From Gluconobacter sp. P1C6_b (GTDB lineage Bacteria; Pseudomonadota; Alphaproteobacteria; Acetobacterales; Acetobacteraceae): 64,000 bases of DNA. Below the pieces are notes generated by a model, which was not told the origin of the DNA, searched no databases, and worked only from the letters and a program-made list of their open reading frames with translations. Positions 56,150-63,831 of this stretch are shown one piece after another. The position numbers were made by a program, and so were the translations under genes. Within the stretch, counting starts at the first letter, position 1. Every line of letters begins with the position of its first letter. The stretch is from NCBI RefSeq assembly GCF_018811945.1, contig NZ_JACRVU010000009.1, positions 53,432 through 117,431 of the forward strand, in the 5' to 3' direction.

Positions 56150-56220
56150 CGGCGGGAGGGGCGGAAATGCTGGCAGATGTGCTGCGGACGCTGGATGCGG
56201 GGGTAACGCCGTCGGCGGGC
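56150..56220 (+). pseudogene. Decayed fragment resembling the 3' part of the 54,554-55,090 gene
   Basis: The translated piece AEMLADVLRTLDAG matches RDLIADVLRALDAV of the upstream hypothetical gene, and the DNA around GTGCTGCGG and CTGGATGC is alike. The following GGGGGTAACGC also recurs at 55,221. It suggests an old duplication, with the HNH gene between the copies. Confidence 0.5.
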
Positions 56221-56280
56221 ATCTTAGAATCACCAGTTAATGCCATGTTAATATTTTTGTTGCAGGACTCGGATTTACAT

Positions 56281-56322
56281 CAATATGTTGGGCCTGCCTG
56301 CGTGTTCAGGCACAACATATTG
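56281..56322 (+). other. Long hairpin before the DUF2188 gene
   Basis: CAATATGTTG pairs with CAACATATTG, and inside it GCCTG with CAGGC, leaving a 10-nt loop. It ends 17 bp before the DUF2188 start, so it could be a terminator, an operator or a control of translation. Confidence 0.5.
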
Positions 56323-56339
56323 ATTTATAGGTGATGGTT

Positions 56340-56549
56340 ATGTCGAACAAAGATGACTTGTTTGTTGAACGCCGCCCTGAGGGCGATTTTGCTGTACGCC
56401 GCCCCAATTCCGAGAGAGCTAGTGTGGTCACGTCCTCACAAGGAGAAGCAATCGAATGGGCACAAGGTCATTCGAATGGTGGCACTGTCCACGTAGAGCG
56501 CGTGCGGCATACTGAGAACGGCTCGCCCGACAAATGGCGTAAACCGTGA
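56340..56549 (+). CDS. DUF2188 protein
   Basis: A 69-residue protein matching the DUF2188 layout: FVERRPEGDFAVRRPNSERASVVTSSQGEAIEWAQ, then HVERVRHTENGSPDKW. The family is widespread and small, with unknown function. AGGTG precedes the ATG at 56340; earlier GTG and ATG codons lie at 56331 and 56334. Confidence 0.65.
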   Translation: MSNKDDLFVERRPEGDFAVRRPNSERASVVTSSQGEAIEWAQGHSNGGTVHVERVRHTENGSPDKWRKP

Positions 56550-56582
56550 TATTCTGACCTCTAAATGGGTAGTATAGCTGCC

Positions 56583-56617
56583 GGGCGAAGGCCTAGTACA
56601 AAAGCCAGCCTTCGCCC
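56583..56617. terminator. Hairpin terminator between convergent genes
   Basis: GGGCGAAGGC pairs perfectly with GCCTTCGCCC around a 15-nt loop, between DUF2188 and the convergent unknown gene. Confidence 0.55.
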
Positions 56618-56652
56618 CGCATCTATGAATTAATTATTCAAACTTTTTCTAC

Positions 56653-57411
56653 CTAAAAAACTGTCTGCTCTTTTCCGGCTGTCTGGCTGCACTGGTAATA
56701 AAACAGGGCAATATCGTCCAAGGCGCGCTCCTGACTATCCAGATAGCGCCGGATTTCCACCTGCTCTGGTGTCGGCTCTGGGTCCGCGCTCAAGGACATA
56801 AGTTCGTCCAAGCCGATAGGGCGAATGGCATGATTCAGGGCCGCAAGGAACTCGGCATCGTCAAGGCCAAGTTTTTTCATCAGTTCGTCGTGCGCTCTAA
56901 TTAGATTCACAATCACCCGGACCCGCCCCTCATCGGCCGCGTACTTACGGACAACCGGCGCAAAGTAAACACGTTCTGACCACACGACATAGTGCCTTGC
57001 GGCCAAAACATCCCTTGCGAACCAATCCGCCGGAACCTCTCCTTTAATAAGCCGGACGCGCCCGATACGTGCATCAAGGTTTGGCTTCACCTGCCTTTTC
57101 TGTTCAACCACCTTTTCTACTGGCTTTTCTCCTCTGCGGGCCTCCACTATTTTTTTCATCAGTTCGACCGCGTCCCTGACAGCCCGCTTGAACCTCCTTG
57201 TTTCCTCGCCCCTTGAGTTCAGGTCTTCGTAATACTCCTCGTGAATCTCAATGATGTTCCTCCCCCTTGCCGTGACGAATTTTCCGTCTGTCGTTTCGAC
57301 AACCCGGATGGTTTGCGGCCTTCTCCACCGGCCGCCACCGGATGACGATGTTGATACAACTTGAATGATGTTTCCGTTGTCGAGTTTGCATGTTCCGTAG
57401 ACCGTAGCCAT
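56653..57411 (-). CDS. Hypothetical protein of the element
   Basis: A 252-residue protein, mostly alpha-helical and charged after residue 60 (EIHEEYYEDLNSRGEETRRFKRAVRDAVELMKKIVEARRGEKPVEKVVEQKRQ). The N-terminus is beta-like with a Ser/Gly loop. No signal, membrane helix or known domain. It lies 41 bp downstream of the serine recombinase gene on the same strand and may share its transcript. Confidence 0.6.
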   Translation of the reverse strand: MATVYGTCKLDNGNIIQVVSTSSSGGGRWRRPQTIRVVETTDGKFVTARGRNIIEIHEEYYEDLNSRGEETRRFKRAVRDAVELMKKIVEARRGEKPVEKVVEQKRQVKPNLDARIGRVRLIKGEVPADWFARDVLAARHYVVWSERVYFAPVVRKYAADEGRVRVIVNLIRAHDELMKKLGLDDAEFLAALNHAIRPIGLDELMSLSADPEPTPEQVEIRRYLDSQERALDDIALFYYQCSQTAGKEQTVF

Positions 57412-57452
57412 TGGTGGCCTCCTGTGTTTATGATTTGTTCCGTGTGATTGCG

Positions 57453-58136
57453 TCAGGCTGCCTGCCGGGATTCCAGCGCCGCCATCATTTCATTCGCCCT
57501 CCGCAGGCGCTCCCGGTCTTCCGGCTTTTTGAAATCGAAATCATCCAGCACTGCCTCCCGGCCCGCCGCTGCTCTCTGAGCAACACCCCGGCTGACGTTA
57601 AAAAGCCGCTGGATTTCCGTGATGGATTTGCCCTCGACTTTCATCTGGCGCGCGTGCTCACGCTGGCGGCTGGTCAGTGTTGGTCGGCGACCACCACCGA
57701 CGCCCTGACGCCCGGTCTGCTTGCGCTTCTCGCGTGCGTCTTCCAGCCCTGCCGCCTGCCGCTCGGCCCTGAGTTCAGTTTCCAGTTCCGCCACGGCGAG
57801 AAGTGCCGAGAACAGGAACCGGCCTTCGGTTGTCCGAGTGTCCACGCCGCCGGTTATCGTCGTGATGTGCGCGTCGTAGTCAGCCCGAAGCCTCGCGGCA
57901 ATCTGGGCACATTCAAGGAACGACCGACCCAGACGGTCGACTTTCCAGCACGTCACCGTGTCGCCCGGCTGGATTGCGGACAGGAGCGCATTCAGGCCGG
58001 GCCGGTCCACAATGCGACCGGTCGATTTATCCTGAAAAATCCTGTCTTTCGGGATTCCTGCTGCACGCAGGGCTTTCACCTGCGGCGCAATATTTTGCCG
58101 GGGCGTCGAAACGCGGGCGTATCCGTAAACGGTCAT
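57453..58136 (-). CDS. Serine recombinase (resolvase/invertase family)
   Basis: A 227-residue recombinase. The catalytic domain starts VYGYARVSTPRQN with R8 and the nucleophile S10. GDTVTCWKVDRLGRSFLE gives the further active-site arginines. The C-terminal helix-turn-helix is in GGGRRPTLTSRQREHARQMKVEGKSITEIQRLFNVSR, with an extra helical tail of about 40 residues. It may resolve dimers or invert DNA in the element. Its start overlaps by one base the stop of a paralogous gene upstream. Confidence 0.9.
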   Translation of the reverse strand: MTVYGYARVSTPRQNIAPQVKALRAAGIPKDRIFQDKSTGRIVDRPGLNALLSAIQPGDTVTCWKVDRLGRSFLECAQIAARLRADYDAHITTITGGVDTRTTEGRFLFSALLAVAELETELRAERQAAGLEDAREKRKQTGRQGVGGGRRPTLTSRQREHARQMKVEGKSITEIQRLFNVSRGVAQRAAAGREAVLDDFDFKKPEDRERLRRANEMMAALESRQAA

Positions 58137-58435
58137 CAGGCGACCTCCTGGAGAACGCGAAGGGAAGCGCCACGCAAGCCAACGGCCTGCCGGGCTTCAT
58201 CACCGGCGCATTCATCGAAATCACACGCGACGTGATGGATGTCCGGGATGACAAGGATATCCCCCGGTTCCATCTGGCTGACCATGTTTGCCAGATGCGG
58301 CTCGCTCTCAATGTCGGTGGGTACGTCGTCGTCCGAAACAAAGGTGATGATGTCACAACCCTCGCGGCTCATCTCCTGATGAAGTTTCCATGCGCCTGCG
58401 CCCGCCATGCCGCGAACGTATCCGTAAATAGCCAT
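58136..58435 (-). CDS. Resolvase-like protein without catalytic serine
   Basis: A 99-residue protein that aligns with the catalytic domain of its neighbour: MAIYGYVRGMAG against MTVYGYARVSTP, then QMEPGDILVIPDIHHVACDFDEC against the GDTVTCWKVDRLGRSFLEC region. The nucleophile Ser10 is replaced by Met, and the second arginine pair is lost. The DNA-binding part is absent. It is coupled to the active recombinase by a TGATG overlap. A regulatory subunit or a decaying paralogue are both possible. The frame extends to 58504. Confidence 0.65.
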   Translation of the reverse strand: MAIYGYVRGMAGAGAWKLHQEMSREGCDIITFVSDDDVPTDIESEPHLANMVSQMEPGDILVIPDIHHVACDFDECAGDEARQAVGLRGASLRVLQEVA

Positions 58436-58724
58436 ATTGCCCCCTGAAGTTACGGTACAGAAAACGATACGCCAGACGACAATTTCCCTCTGACTTGATA
58501 TCATTATACCAAATTCTATAGAAATTGGTACGATTACATCAAATTAGTACTGATATTTATTTTGACATTCATGAATTTTATTATTGAATCTTGCAAATTG
58601 ATTGGTTCTATGAGTTATCCACATTTGGTCCATACCTATGTGGCTGGGAGACTTAGAGGGAACCAAGGTCTCTCCCTTTCTATGTTTTTCTGTTACAGGT
58701 AGCTCACGGCATACAGGAGCACTC
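58436..58724. promoter_or_regulatory. A+T-rich divergent region upstream of CBASS operon
   Basis: About 290 bp, much richer in A+T than the flanks, between the resolvase-like gene and the Cap15-like gene. A TTGACA at 58,562-58,567 is a possible -35 box; the -10 is unclear. I see no gene. Confidence 0.45.
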
Positions 58725-59345
58725 ATGCAAGCACATGAATACGCGATAATAAATACTAGCCGCACGGATGTGGGCTACCGGCTTGGTATACCAGTGACCG
58801 CGTTGACCGTGACGATATTTACAGTACTCGGTCTCTTGGAGCTTTTTCTCGACCCGATTTTCCCGAAGATTAGCCAAAATATCCAGCGCGCCGCAACATT
58901 AATTACAGCTGCTCTTATTTACTCAATAGTTAGCTGGATTTTCAGAAATTTTGCCTGGAAGTGGAAAAGGGTTCCGGGAATCCTAAAGATGGCAAATCTC
59001 AATGGACGATGGGAAGTAAAAGGCTCTGCCTTAAGCGAAAAAAATGAGGATTGGTCTGGAATTATTACAATAACTCAGGATTACGAAAAAATATCCATCG
59101 CACTGGAGGCAGGTAACAGCAATTCGTTTAGTAGCGCCGCATCGATGTTCCTGCTCCCGTCCGGACAATTGCGCTTACAGTATATTTACGAAAATACACC
59201 TAAGCCCGGAAGTGGCGAAATATATTATCATATTGGCTGTTGTGAATTGCTTTTCGACAAAGATATTCTGAATGCAAGCGGACATTACTTCACAAAAGAA
59301 CGCGCGAGTTCGGGGGGGATGGTAGTGAAGAGGTTATTCCAATGA
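58725..59345 (+). CDS. cap15: CBASS effector, Cap15-like (two membrane helices and beta-barrel)
   Basis: A 206-residue protein. Two membrane helices (about 22-44 and 56-76) precede a beta-barrel domain (about 91-206). The barrel pattern is LNGRWEVKGSA, WSGIITITQDYEKISIAL, SFSSAASMFL, LRLQYIYENTP, EIYYHIGCCELLF and SGHYFTKERASSGGMVVKR, which matches the Cap15 nucleotide-sensing barrel as I know it. When a cyclic nucleotide binds, such proteins oligomerise and disrupt the inner membrane, killing the infected cell. AGGAG lies 6 nt before the ATG. It overlaps the CD-NTase gene by 4 nt. Confidence 0.83.
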   Translation: MQAHEYAIINTSRTDVGYRLGIPVTALTVTIFTVLGLLELFLDPIFPKISQNIQRAATLITAALIYSIVSWIFRNFAWKWKRVPGILKMANLNGRWEVKGSALSEKNEDWSGIITITQDYEKISIALEAGNSNSFSSAASMFLLPSGQLRLQYIYENTPKPGSGEIYYHIGCCELLFDKDILNASGHYFTKERASSGGMVVKRLFQ

Positions 59346-60517
59346 GTACCAACTATGCCAATAAACTACACAGCCTCCAAGCGCGTCGAACCGGTGGCAC
59401 AGGTGGCGCCAGATTGCTTTCCAAACACATGGCAATGGATAGCAGGGTTTACGCAGATTCGGTGTCAACTCGTGACAGCCTTGCTACCGAAAGTTATCAA
59501 GTAAGAGCTGGAAACAAATCTGCGACCAGCTTTGCATTGGGGGCAATGCAGGAGGTTGAAAAACGATTTACAGATGCTGCGCTGGCCGAGGCCGACCGAG
59601 TAAAGCGATATCTCCAAGGGAAGCTCAGGAGTCGGTTAAAAGCAGAATTCGAGCTTCAAGGGTCGGTGCCAATGAACCTACATATAGAAGGCATCAGCGA
59701 CGTAGACCTATTGTGCTTGCGAACCGATTATCGAACATACTCACCAAAAGGTGAGAGCGCAAAAGCCGGAAAGTATGGAAGTTGGCCAGCTGAACTCGAA
59801 GGCGTCGAACCTGCGGACTGGCTTTTAGAGCTTCGGGCTGATGCCGAGCGTCACCTCGTTGAATGCTACGGAGAAAGTAGCGTAAATACAAAATCAAATA
59901 AGTCGATTGGCTTATCAGGTCCTAGCTTTTCGGTTAAAGTAGATGTCGTCCCGGCTCACTGGTACCATGGCGTAGAGTACCAGAGGTCCAAAGATGAAAG
60001 CGATAAAGGGGTCAGCATTTACGTTCTAAATGAGCACAAGACCGTGACGAATTATCCATTTCGATATATGCGCGAAGTAAAATCCGTTGATGACCAATCA
60101 AATGGGGGCATTAAATCGTCAATTCGTCTTCTAAAAAACTTGCGGGCAGATTCAGATGCTAAAGGTGATATACGCTTGTTAAGCAGCTACGATATAGCCG
60201 CTCTGGTTTATCATCTTGACCCTCAGCAACTATTCCTCAACGAAGGCAGTGAGCTTCGTGTGATGGCCCGGCTGGAGCAGCGGCTAGCGGCCCTTTGCCA
60301 CGATGAGGCTGCTCTTATGAAACTAAGAACGCCTGATGACACTCGCTACATCATCAACGCAAGAGAGAAAGTTGCCGAAATAAAAATAATTATACAGGAG
60401 CTAAAGGGCCTCAATGAAATGGTAGCAGAAGAAAATGACGCTTCATACGCGCGGAAATCGCATTTCGCGCAAGATGCGGGTGAGATTCTTACAAACACCC
60501 GCATCCCGCTCGTTTAA
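59342..60517 (+). CDS. CD-NTase (CBASS cyclic-oligonucleotide synthase)
   Basis: A 391-residue cGAS/DncV-like nucleotidyltransferase. The active site holds G107-S108 in LQGSVPM, D120 and D122 in GISDVDLLCL, and D201 in FSVKVDVVPA. The C-terminal helical part (SSIRLLKNLRADSDAKGDIRLLSSYDIAALVYHL) fits the OAS-like domain. On phage infection such enzymes make a cyclic di- or trinucleotide that activates the effector, here Cap15. No Cap2/Cap3 ubiquitin-like or HORMA/TRIP13 genes are present, so this is a type I CBASS. The clade and product cannot be read by eye. Confidence 0.85.
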   Translation: MSTNYANKLHSLQARRTGGTGGARLLSKHMAMDSRVYADSVSTRDSLATESYQVRAGNKSATSFALGAMQEVEKRFTDAALAEADRVKRYLQGKLRSRLKAEFELQGSVPMNLHIEGISDVDLLCLRTDYRTYSPKGESAKAGKYGSWPAELEGVEPADWLLELRADAERHLVECYGESSVNTKSNKSIGLSGPSFSVKVDVVPAHWYHGVEYQRSKDESDKGVSIYVLNEHKTVTNYPFRYMREVKSVDDQSNGGIKSSIRLLKNLRADSDAKGDIRLLSSYDIAALVYHLDPQQLFLNEGSELRVMARLEQRLAALCHDEAALMKLRTPDDTRYIINAREKVAEIKIIIQELKGLNEMVAEENDASYARKSHFAQDAGEILTNTRIPLV

Positions 60518-60535
60518 CTGGTTGCTGCTGCTTTC

Positions 60536-62260
60536 TCAGGTCTCCTGAACGGCAATCCGGGACGCATATTCCGCTTTCTGGTCTTCGATTGCCTGTCTCC
60601 ACGCGGCCTCTTCGTCCACCGGGTAGGCCTGCGGGGCTGGCTCCGGCGCGGACTTCGGGGGCCTTGGCGTCAGGGTCAGACGTGCGGACCGGGTGGCCTG
60701 GGCGGGTGCGGGCGGATTCAGCGTGTCGGCCAGTAGCCGGGCGGCCTGTGCTTGCCAGTCGGCCACCACTTCCGGTGGTAGTCCGCCATTGTCGCCGTCC
60801 TGTGGTGTGTCCAGACCACGGATGCGGCGGACAGATGACAGGAACCTGTGGGTCCGTCTTGCGCTCTCGATGACCTCCTTCATGACCAGTCTGACAGCTG
60901 TGGCCGTCATGGGGCGGTCTCTGATTACTCTGGTGACTCCGGGCAGGTATCCCATGGCTGTGTTCAGGGCTTCGGCGACCCTCTGGGTGTTAGTCTCCAT
61001 CAGGTGAATGACGGCAGAGGGATGGATGACAGGAAGGTTTACGGAGATACCATAAGACGGTGTAGACGTGCCGAGGCCAGCCAGCCATTCAGCCAGTGCC
61101 TGCCGCGTGTCCTCATTCTGGCGGCGCAGGACCACCGCAAGGCCATCATCGGCAAGATACCGCGCCCGCCTGACATCTTCTGACAGGTCACATGACGCCA
61201 GAGCGTCGGGATTCAGGTTCACGCCGTCAGGGTGCGCAATAACGACATTTGTTCGTACCTCGAAACCATCCGAACGGTGATTCACGAGTGCGCGGGCATG
61301 AGGCTGATAGTCACCAGTCCGTGGGCCTCTGGTGCCTTTGGCGACCAGTTCGACGCCGTGCCCGACAAATTTTGACCTCTGGCCGCTGCGGCTCAGGTCA
61401 GCGCGAAACCGGCGGAAATCCCCGCGTGGATTGTAGAAATCACTCCCGACTGTCTGACGATGATATTCCGCCAGCGCATCGGGGTCGAGTTCGTCCGGCT
61501 CGCCGTCTTCCGCCTTCGTTTTTCCTGCTGCGTACCACGCCGCCCATTCGGCGTCTTCGTCGTCGTACTGGTCGAGTTCGGGGACGTAGATAGTGAAGCC
61601 ACGGTCGATGAAGTGGCGTTCCAGCCGCTCCCGGACGAACTGCCAGTCTTCAACCGAAAGCCCGGCCCGGTTGATATCAATGCCGACGTGATAATGTCTT
61701 TTTACAGTCCAGCCGCTGTCCGCAAATACGTCATGAGTGCCGATATACAACGGAAGGATAATACCACGCAGGATTCTGATTCTGTGCTCTGCGTCGTACA
61801 GTGCCGCCGCCATGGCGCTGTAGACGCGCCTGCCATCCTCTCGCAAATCATAAACATCATGCACGCCCGATGGGTGTGTCCGGTGTCCCACCGCTGTCAG
61901 CCTGAGCATGATGTGCTGGTGATTTCGGCGCTCTGTTCGGCGCTCGGTCGTGTACGTTTTGAATTCCTTGCGCCAAAACGTTGCGTCCGTGTTCCTGACG
62001 GTCTGGAACAACCGGGAGCGCCTGAGCAATGCCGCCGCCGGGATTTTTGAAGGGCACATCGTAACGGATGCGATATCATGCAGGCTTGCCGGATTTCCGA
62101 ACAAGTCGAGTTCCGTAGCCTGAAGAATCTTTGAGGCAAGCCCAACGTCCTGCTGCAATACCTCGTCCCGGCCCGCGACTGCCTCGGCGTCGGGCATGGG
62201 CAGACGGAGCCGTTCCCGGTCCTCCACGTCTTCCCAGAATTGCCGCCTGTCGCCAGTCAT
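60536..62260 (-). CDS. Putative replication protein of the element
   Basis: A 574-residue protein. A central region has KRHYHVGIDINRAGL, a His-x-His pattern as in HUH-type replication initiators, after RILRGIILPLYIGTH. Candidate tyrosines lie in GSDFYNPRGDF. The C-terminus is Pro/Ala-rich. The position between AlpA-like gene and cargo fits a replication function, as in many integrative elements. Assignment is tentative. The ATG at 62260 directly follows a T7 run without ribosome binding site, so a start further inside is possible. Confidence 0.5.
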   Translation of the reverse strand: MTGDRRQFWEDVEDRERLRLPMPDAEAVAGRDEVLQQDVGLASKILQATELDLFGNPASLHDIASVTMCPSKIPAAALLRRSRLFQTVRNTDATFWRKEFKTYTTERRTERRNHQHIMLRLTAVGHRTHPSGVHDVYDLREDGRRVYSAMAAALYDAEHRIRILRGIILPLYIGTHDVFADSGWTVKRHYHVGIDINRAGLSVEDWQFVRERLERHFIDRGFTIYVPELDQYDDEDAEWAAWYAAGKTKAEDGEPDELDPDALAEYHRQTVGSDFYNPRGDFRRFRADLSRSGQRSKFVGHGVELVAKGTRGPRTGDYQPHARALVNHRSDGFEVRTNVVIAHPDGVNLNPDALASCDLSEDVRRARYLADDGLAVVLRRQNEDTRQALAEWLAGLGTSTPSYGISVNLPVIHPSAVIHLMETNTQRVAEALNTAMGYLPGVTRVIRDRPMTATAVRLVMKEVIESARRTHRFLSSVRRIRGLDTPQDGDNGGLPPEVVADWQAQAARLLADTLNPPAPAQATRSARLTLTPRPPKSAPEPAPQAYPVDEEAAWRQAIEDQKAEYASRIAVQET

Positions 62261-62290
62261 AAAAAAACACCCACCGTCTGCGATGAGTGT
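62261..62290 (-). terminator. Attenuator-like hairpin just before the replication gene
   Basis: On the minus strand ACACTCA pairs with TGGGTGT (one wobble), 10-nt loop, then seven T that reach the annotated ATG. It looks like a weak intrinsic terminator that could limit expression. Confidence 0.45.
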
Positions 62291-62404
62291 TGAAAACCGG
62301 GCCAGAGGCGGGGTAACTTAACTCATCGCGTGTCGTTGCGAACCAAGCCCGTTTCCCGGTCACTGCCTCTGCAAAAGGCTATCGGGGGCGGGCTTTTCTA
62401 TATT

Positions 62405-62447
62405 GAACAGTTTCAGGATGGCGGATTTCAACGTTCCTGAACTGTTC
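62405..62447. promoter_or_regulatory. Long dyad in the replication-gene upstream region
   Basis: GAACAGTTTCAGGA and TCCTGAACTGTTC (complementary apart from one extra T) enclose 16 bp, about 145 bp upstream of the replication gene. Candidate origin element, operator or RNA hairpin. The rest of 62,291-62,562 holds no gene I can support. Confidence 0.45.
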
Positions 62448-62562
62448 CGCTGCTTTTTCCATGATTTCCGGGGTTGCATGGTCAGCCAGGGCGATTAGCC
62501 CTAGCCTGACCCTGCGGGCCAACATTGGGCCGCACTTGGTAGTCCCGGCCCATGCCAGATAA

Positions 62563-62805
62563 TCAAAACCTCATTCGGCCTGCCGTTTTGGCCTTCCTCG
62601 CGATAGATTTCATTGTGGCGTATCGCGGGTCGGCAATGACGTTAAACTGTCTGCCTCGACTGTCCGTAACCAAAAACTCCCATGCGTGAATCTCACCCCT
62701 GCCGCTGCACCACACGGGGTCATTGACGATTGTGAAATTCATTCCGTCACAATCGAAATCGGCAAGGTCGCCTGCCCTTTTCCGGAGTTTCTCCATACCT
62801 GTCAT
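62563..62805 (-). CDS. Small hypothetical protein
   Basis: An 80-residue protein (MEKLRKRAGDLADFDCDG near its start, then WEFLVTDSRGRQFNVIADPRYATMKSIARKA). AAGGGGAACGAGC precedes the ATG at 62805; the frame extends to 62928. It lies between the AlpA-like gene and the replication candidate on the same strand. No known domain. Confidence 0.55.
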   Translation of the reverse strand: MTGMEKLRKRAGDLADFDCDGMNFTIVNDPVWCSGRGEIHAWEFLVTDSRGRQFNVIADPRYATMKSIARKAKTAGRMRF

Positions 62806-62852
62806 GCTCGTTCCCCTTGGTTCGTTTGCGTTTTTTCTCTGTAGTGATTGCG

Positions 62853-63149
62853 TCAGGCGGCCGCACGCAAGCGGGCGGCTTGCTCGGCTTTCGTCGGGCG
62901 GCCACGGCGGCAGGAGGCGCGGGCACACCCGGACGCTGCGGCCATATCGTCAAGCCATTTTTCTAGGTCGGCAGGGCGATAGACGACGCGGCGTCCGATG
63001 CGCAAGAACGCCGGTCCGGGGGGGAGGGGCGTGTCCTTGGATGACCGGCGGCGGGGCCCGTTAATGCGCAGGCGATACAGGTAATCAGCGCTCAACCCGA
63101 GGCGGTCAGCGGCTTGCTTCTCATCAATGAGGATGGGGGCGTCTGTCAT
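62853..63149 (-). CDS. AlpA/excisionase-like DNA-binding protein
   Basis: A 98-residue protein with the MerR-like winged helix of AlpA/Xis proteins: LIDEKQAADRLGLSADYLYRLRINGPR, then GPAFLRIGRRVVYRPADLEKWLDDM. The C-terminal tail is basic (CRRGRPTKAEQAARLRAAA). Located next to the right attachment site, it is the best candidate for the excisionase or for the activator of excision. Confidence 0.8.
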   Translation of the reverse strand: MTDAPILIDEKQAADRLGLSADYLYRLRINGPRRRSSKDTPLPPGPAFLRIGRRVVYRPADLEKWLDDMAAASGCARASCRRGRPTKAEQAARLRAAA

Positions 63150-63269
63150 GTGTCACATCGTTTCTCGATACACCTCTCCCGTTGACGGAAAAGGCAGATT
63201 AAAGAAACGCGGCACAAGCCCGCAGCGTAGAGGCACGGCCCCACAAGGTCGGAGACGATGCGTCAACGC

Positions 63270-63379
63270 TGGCACAACTCGGTATAGGGTGTCAAGCGTG
63301 CAGGGCGGGGATGGAAACTCCCTCTATCTGTGCCATTCCTTGTGCCATTTTGTGCCAATCGAAGACCGGATTGTGCCAA
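63270..63379. promoter_or_regulatory. Right integrase arm-site cluster (TGTGCCA)
   Basis: Five copies of TGTGCCA: inverted at 63,270 and direct at 63,329, 63,341, 63,351 and 63,372. The 10- and 12-bp spacings mirror the left cluster at 45,032-45,094. Confidence 0.65.
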
Positions 63380-63459
63380 TTCTAACCGATTCATGCCACT
63401 GCATGCCGACAATAAGTCATTGATAATAAAAGAAATGGTAGTTTTCTGCGGGTAAAATC

Positions 63460-63518
63460 GCGGACTGTAAATCCGCTGGCGTACGCCTACGTTGGTTCGA
63501 ATCCAACTCTCTCCACCA
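63460..63518 (+). repeat. attR (59-bp direct repeat, right copy)
   Basis: Exact copy of 44,901-44,959. Only the 3' part of tRNA-Tyr is present here, so it is not a tRNA gene. It marks the right end of the element. Confidence 0.95.
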
Positions 63519-63831
63519 GGTCCCCTCATTTTTCTCATAAAAATCAATTACTTAGTGGTTGGAGCGTCGATCTGACCCATGTTGAAACCCACGTTAAAGT
63601 CTGGGTTTTAGAGAGATGTATGGGTACGTCTGGGAACAATCGACCGTTTTGTCGCAGAAAGTGTCCATGCCCAGATTGTAGGCAAAAATCTATTTTCTCT
63701 TTCTCAAATCGCCTTGGTAATCGCCAGAATGGCTTTGATCCTATCTAGGTTGAGTTGACAAAAGATCTATACGATCTGCCTGAGATCTGATTCACTTCCT
63801 GTCTGTGGGGTCAGGAGCAGAGAGAACAGGC
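63519..63831. other. Backbone region between attR and IS5-type transposase gene
   Basis: About 313 bp, more A+T-rich, without a gene I can support. The left end of the insertion sequence probably lies in the last 50 bp (around GATCTGATTCACTTCCTG, from 63,784), but the terminal repeat cannot be confirmed without the other end. Confidence 0.35.

Larger units (their letters stand above)
44901..63518 (+). mobile_element. Integrated mobilizable element at tRNA-Tyr (about 18.6 kb)
   Basis: The element is bounded by a 59-bp exact direct repeat of the tRNA-Tyr 3' part. It carries a tyrosine integrase at the left end, an AlpA-like protein at the right end, a MobA/MobL-type relaxase, TraX/TraY-like proteins, recombinases, a replication-protein candidate and a CBASS operon. 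No coupling ATPase or VirB4/DotO-like ATPase is visible, so it appears mobilizable in trans rather than self-transmissible. Confidence 0.9.

Noticed and set aside
55870..56334. 154-codon plus-strand frame opposite the HNH gene start
   Set aside because: Its first half is antisense to the HNH gene; only the later part has similarity, to a neighbouring gene's C-terminus, and is listed as a decayed fragment.
58544..58765. 73-codon minus-strand frame over the Cap15-like start
   Set aside because: No ribosome binding site or domain; it overlaps the well-supported plus-strand start.
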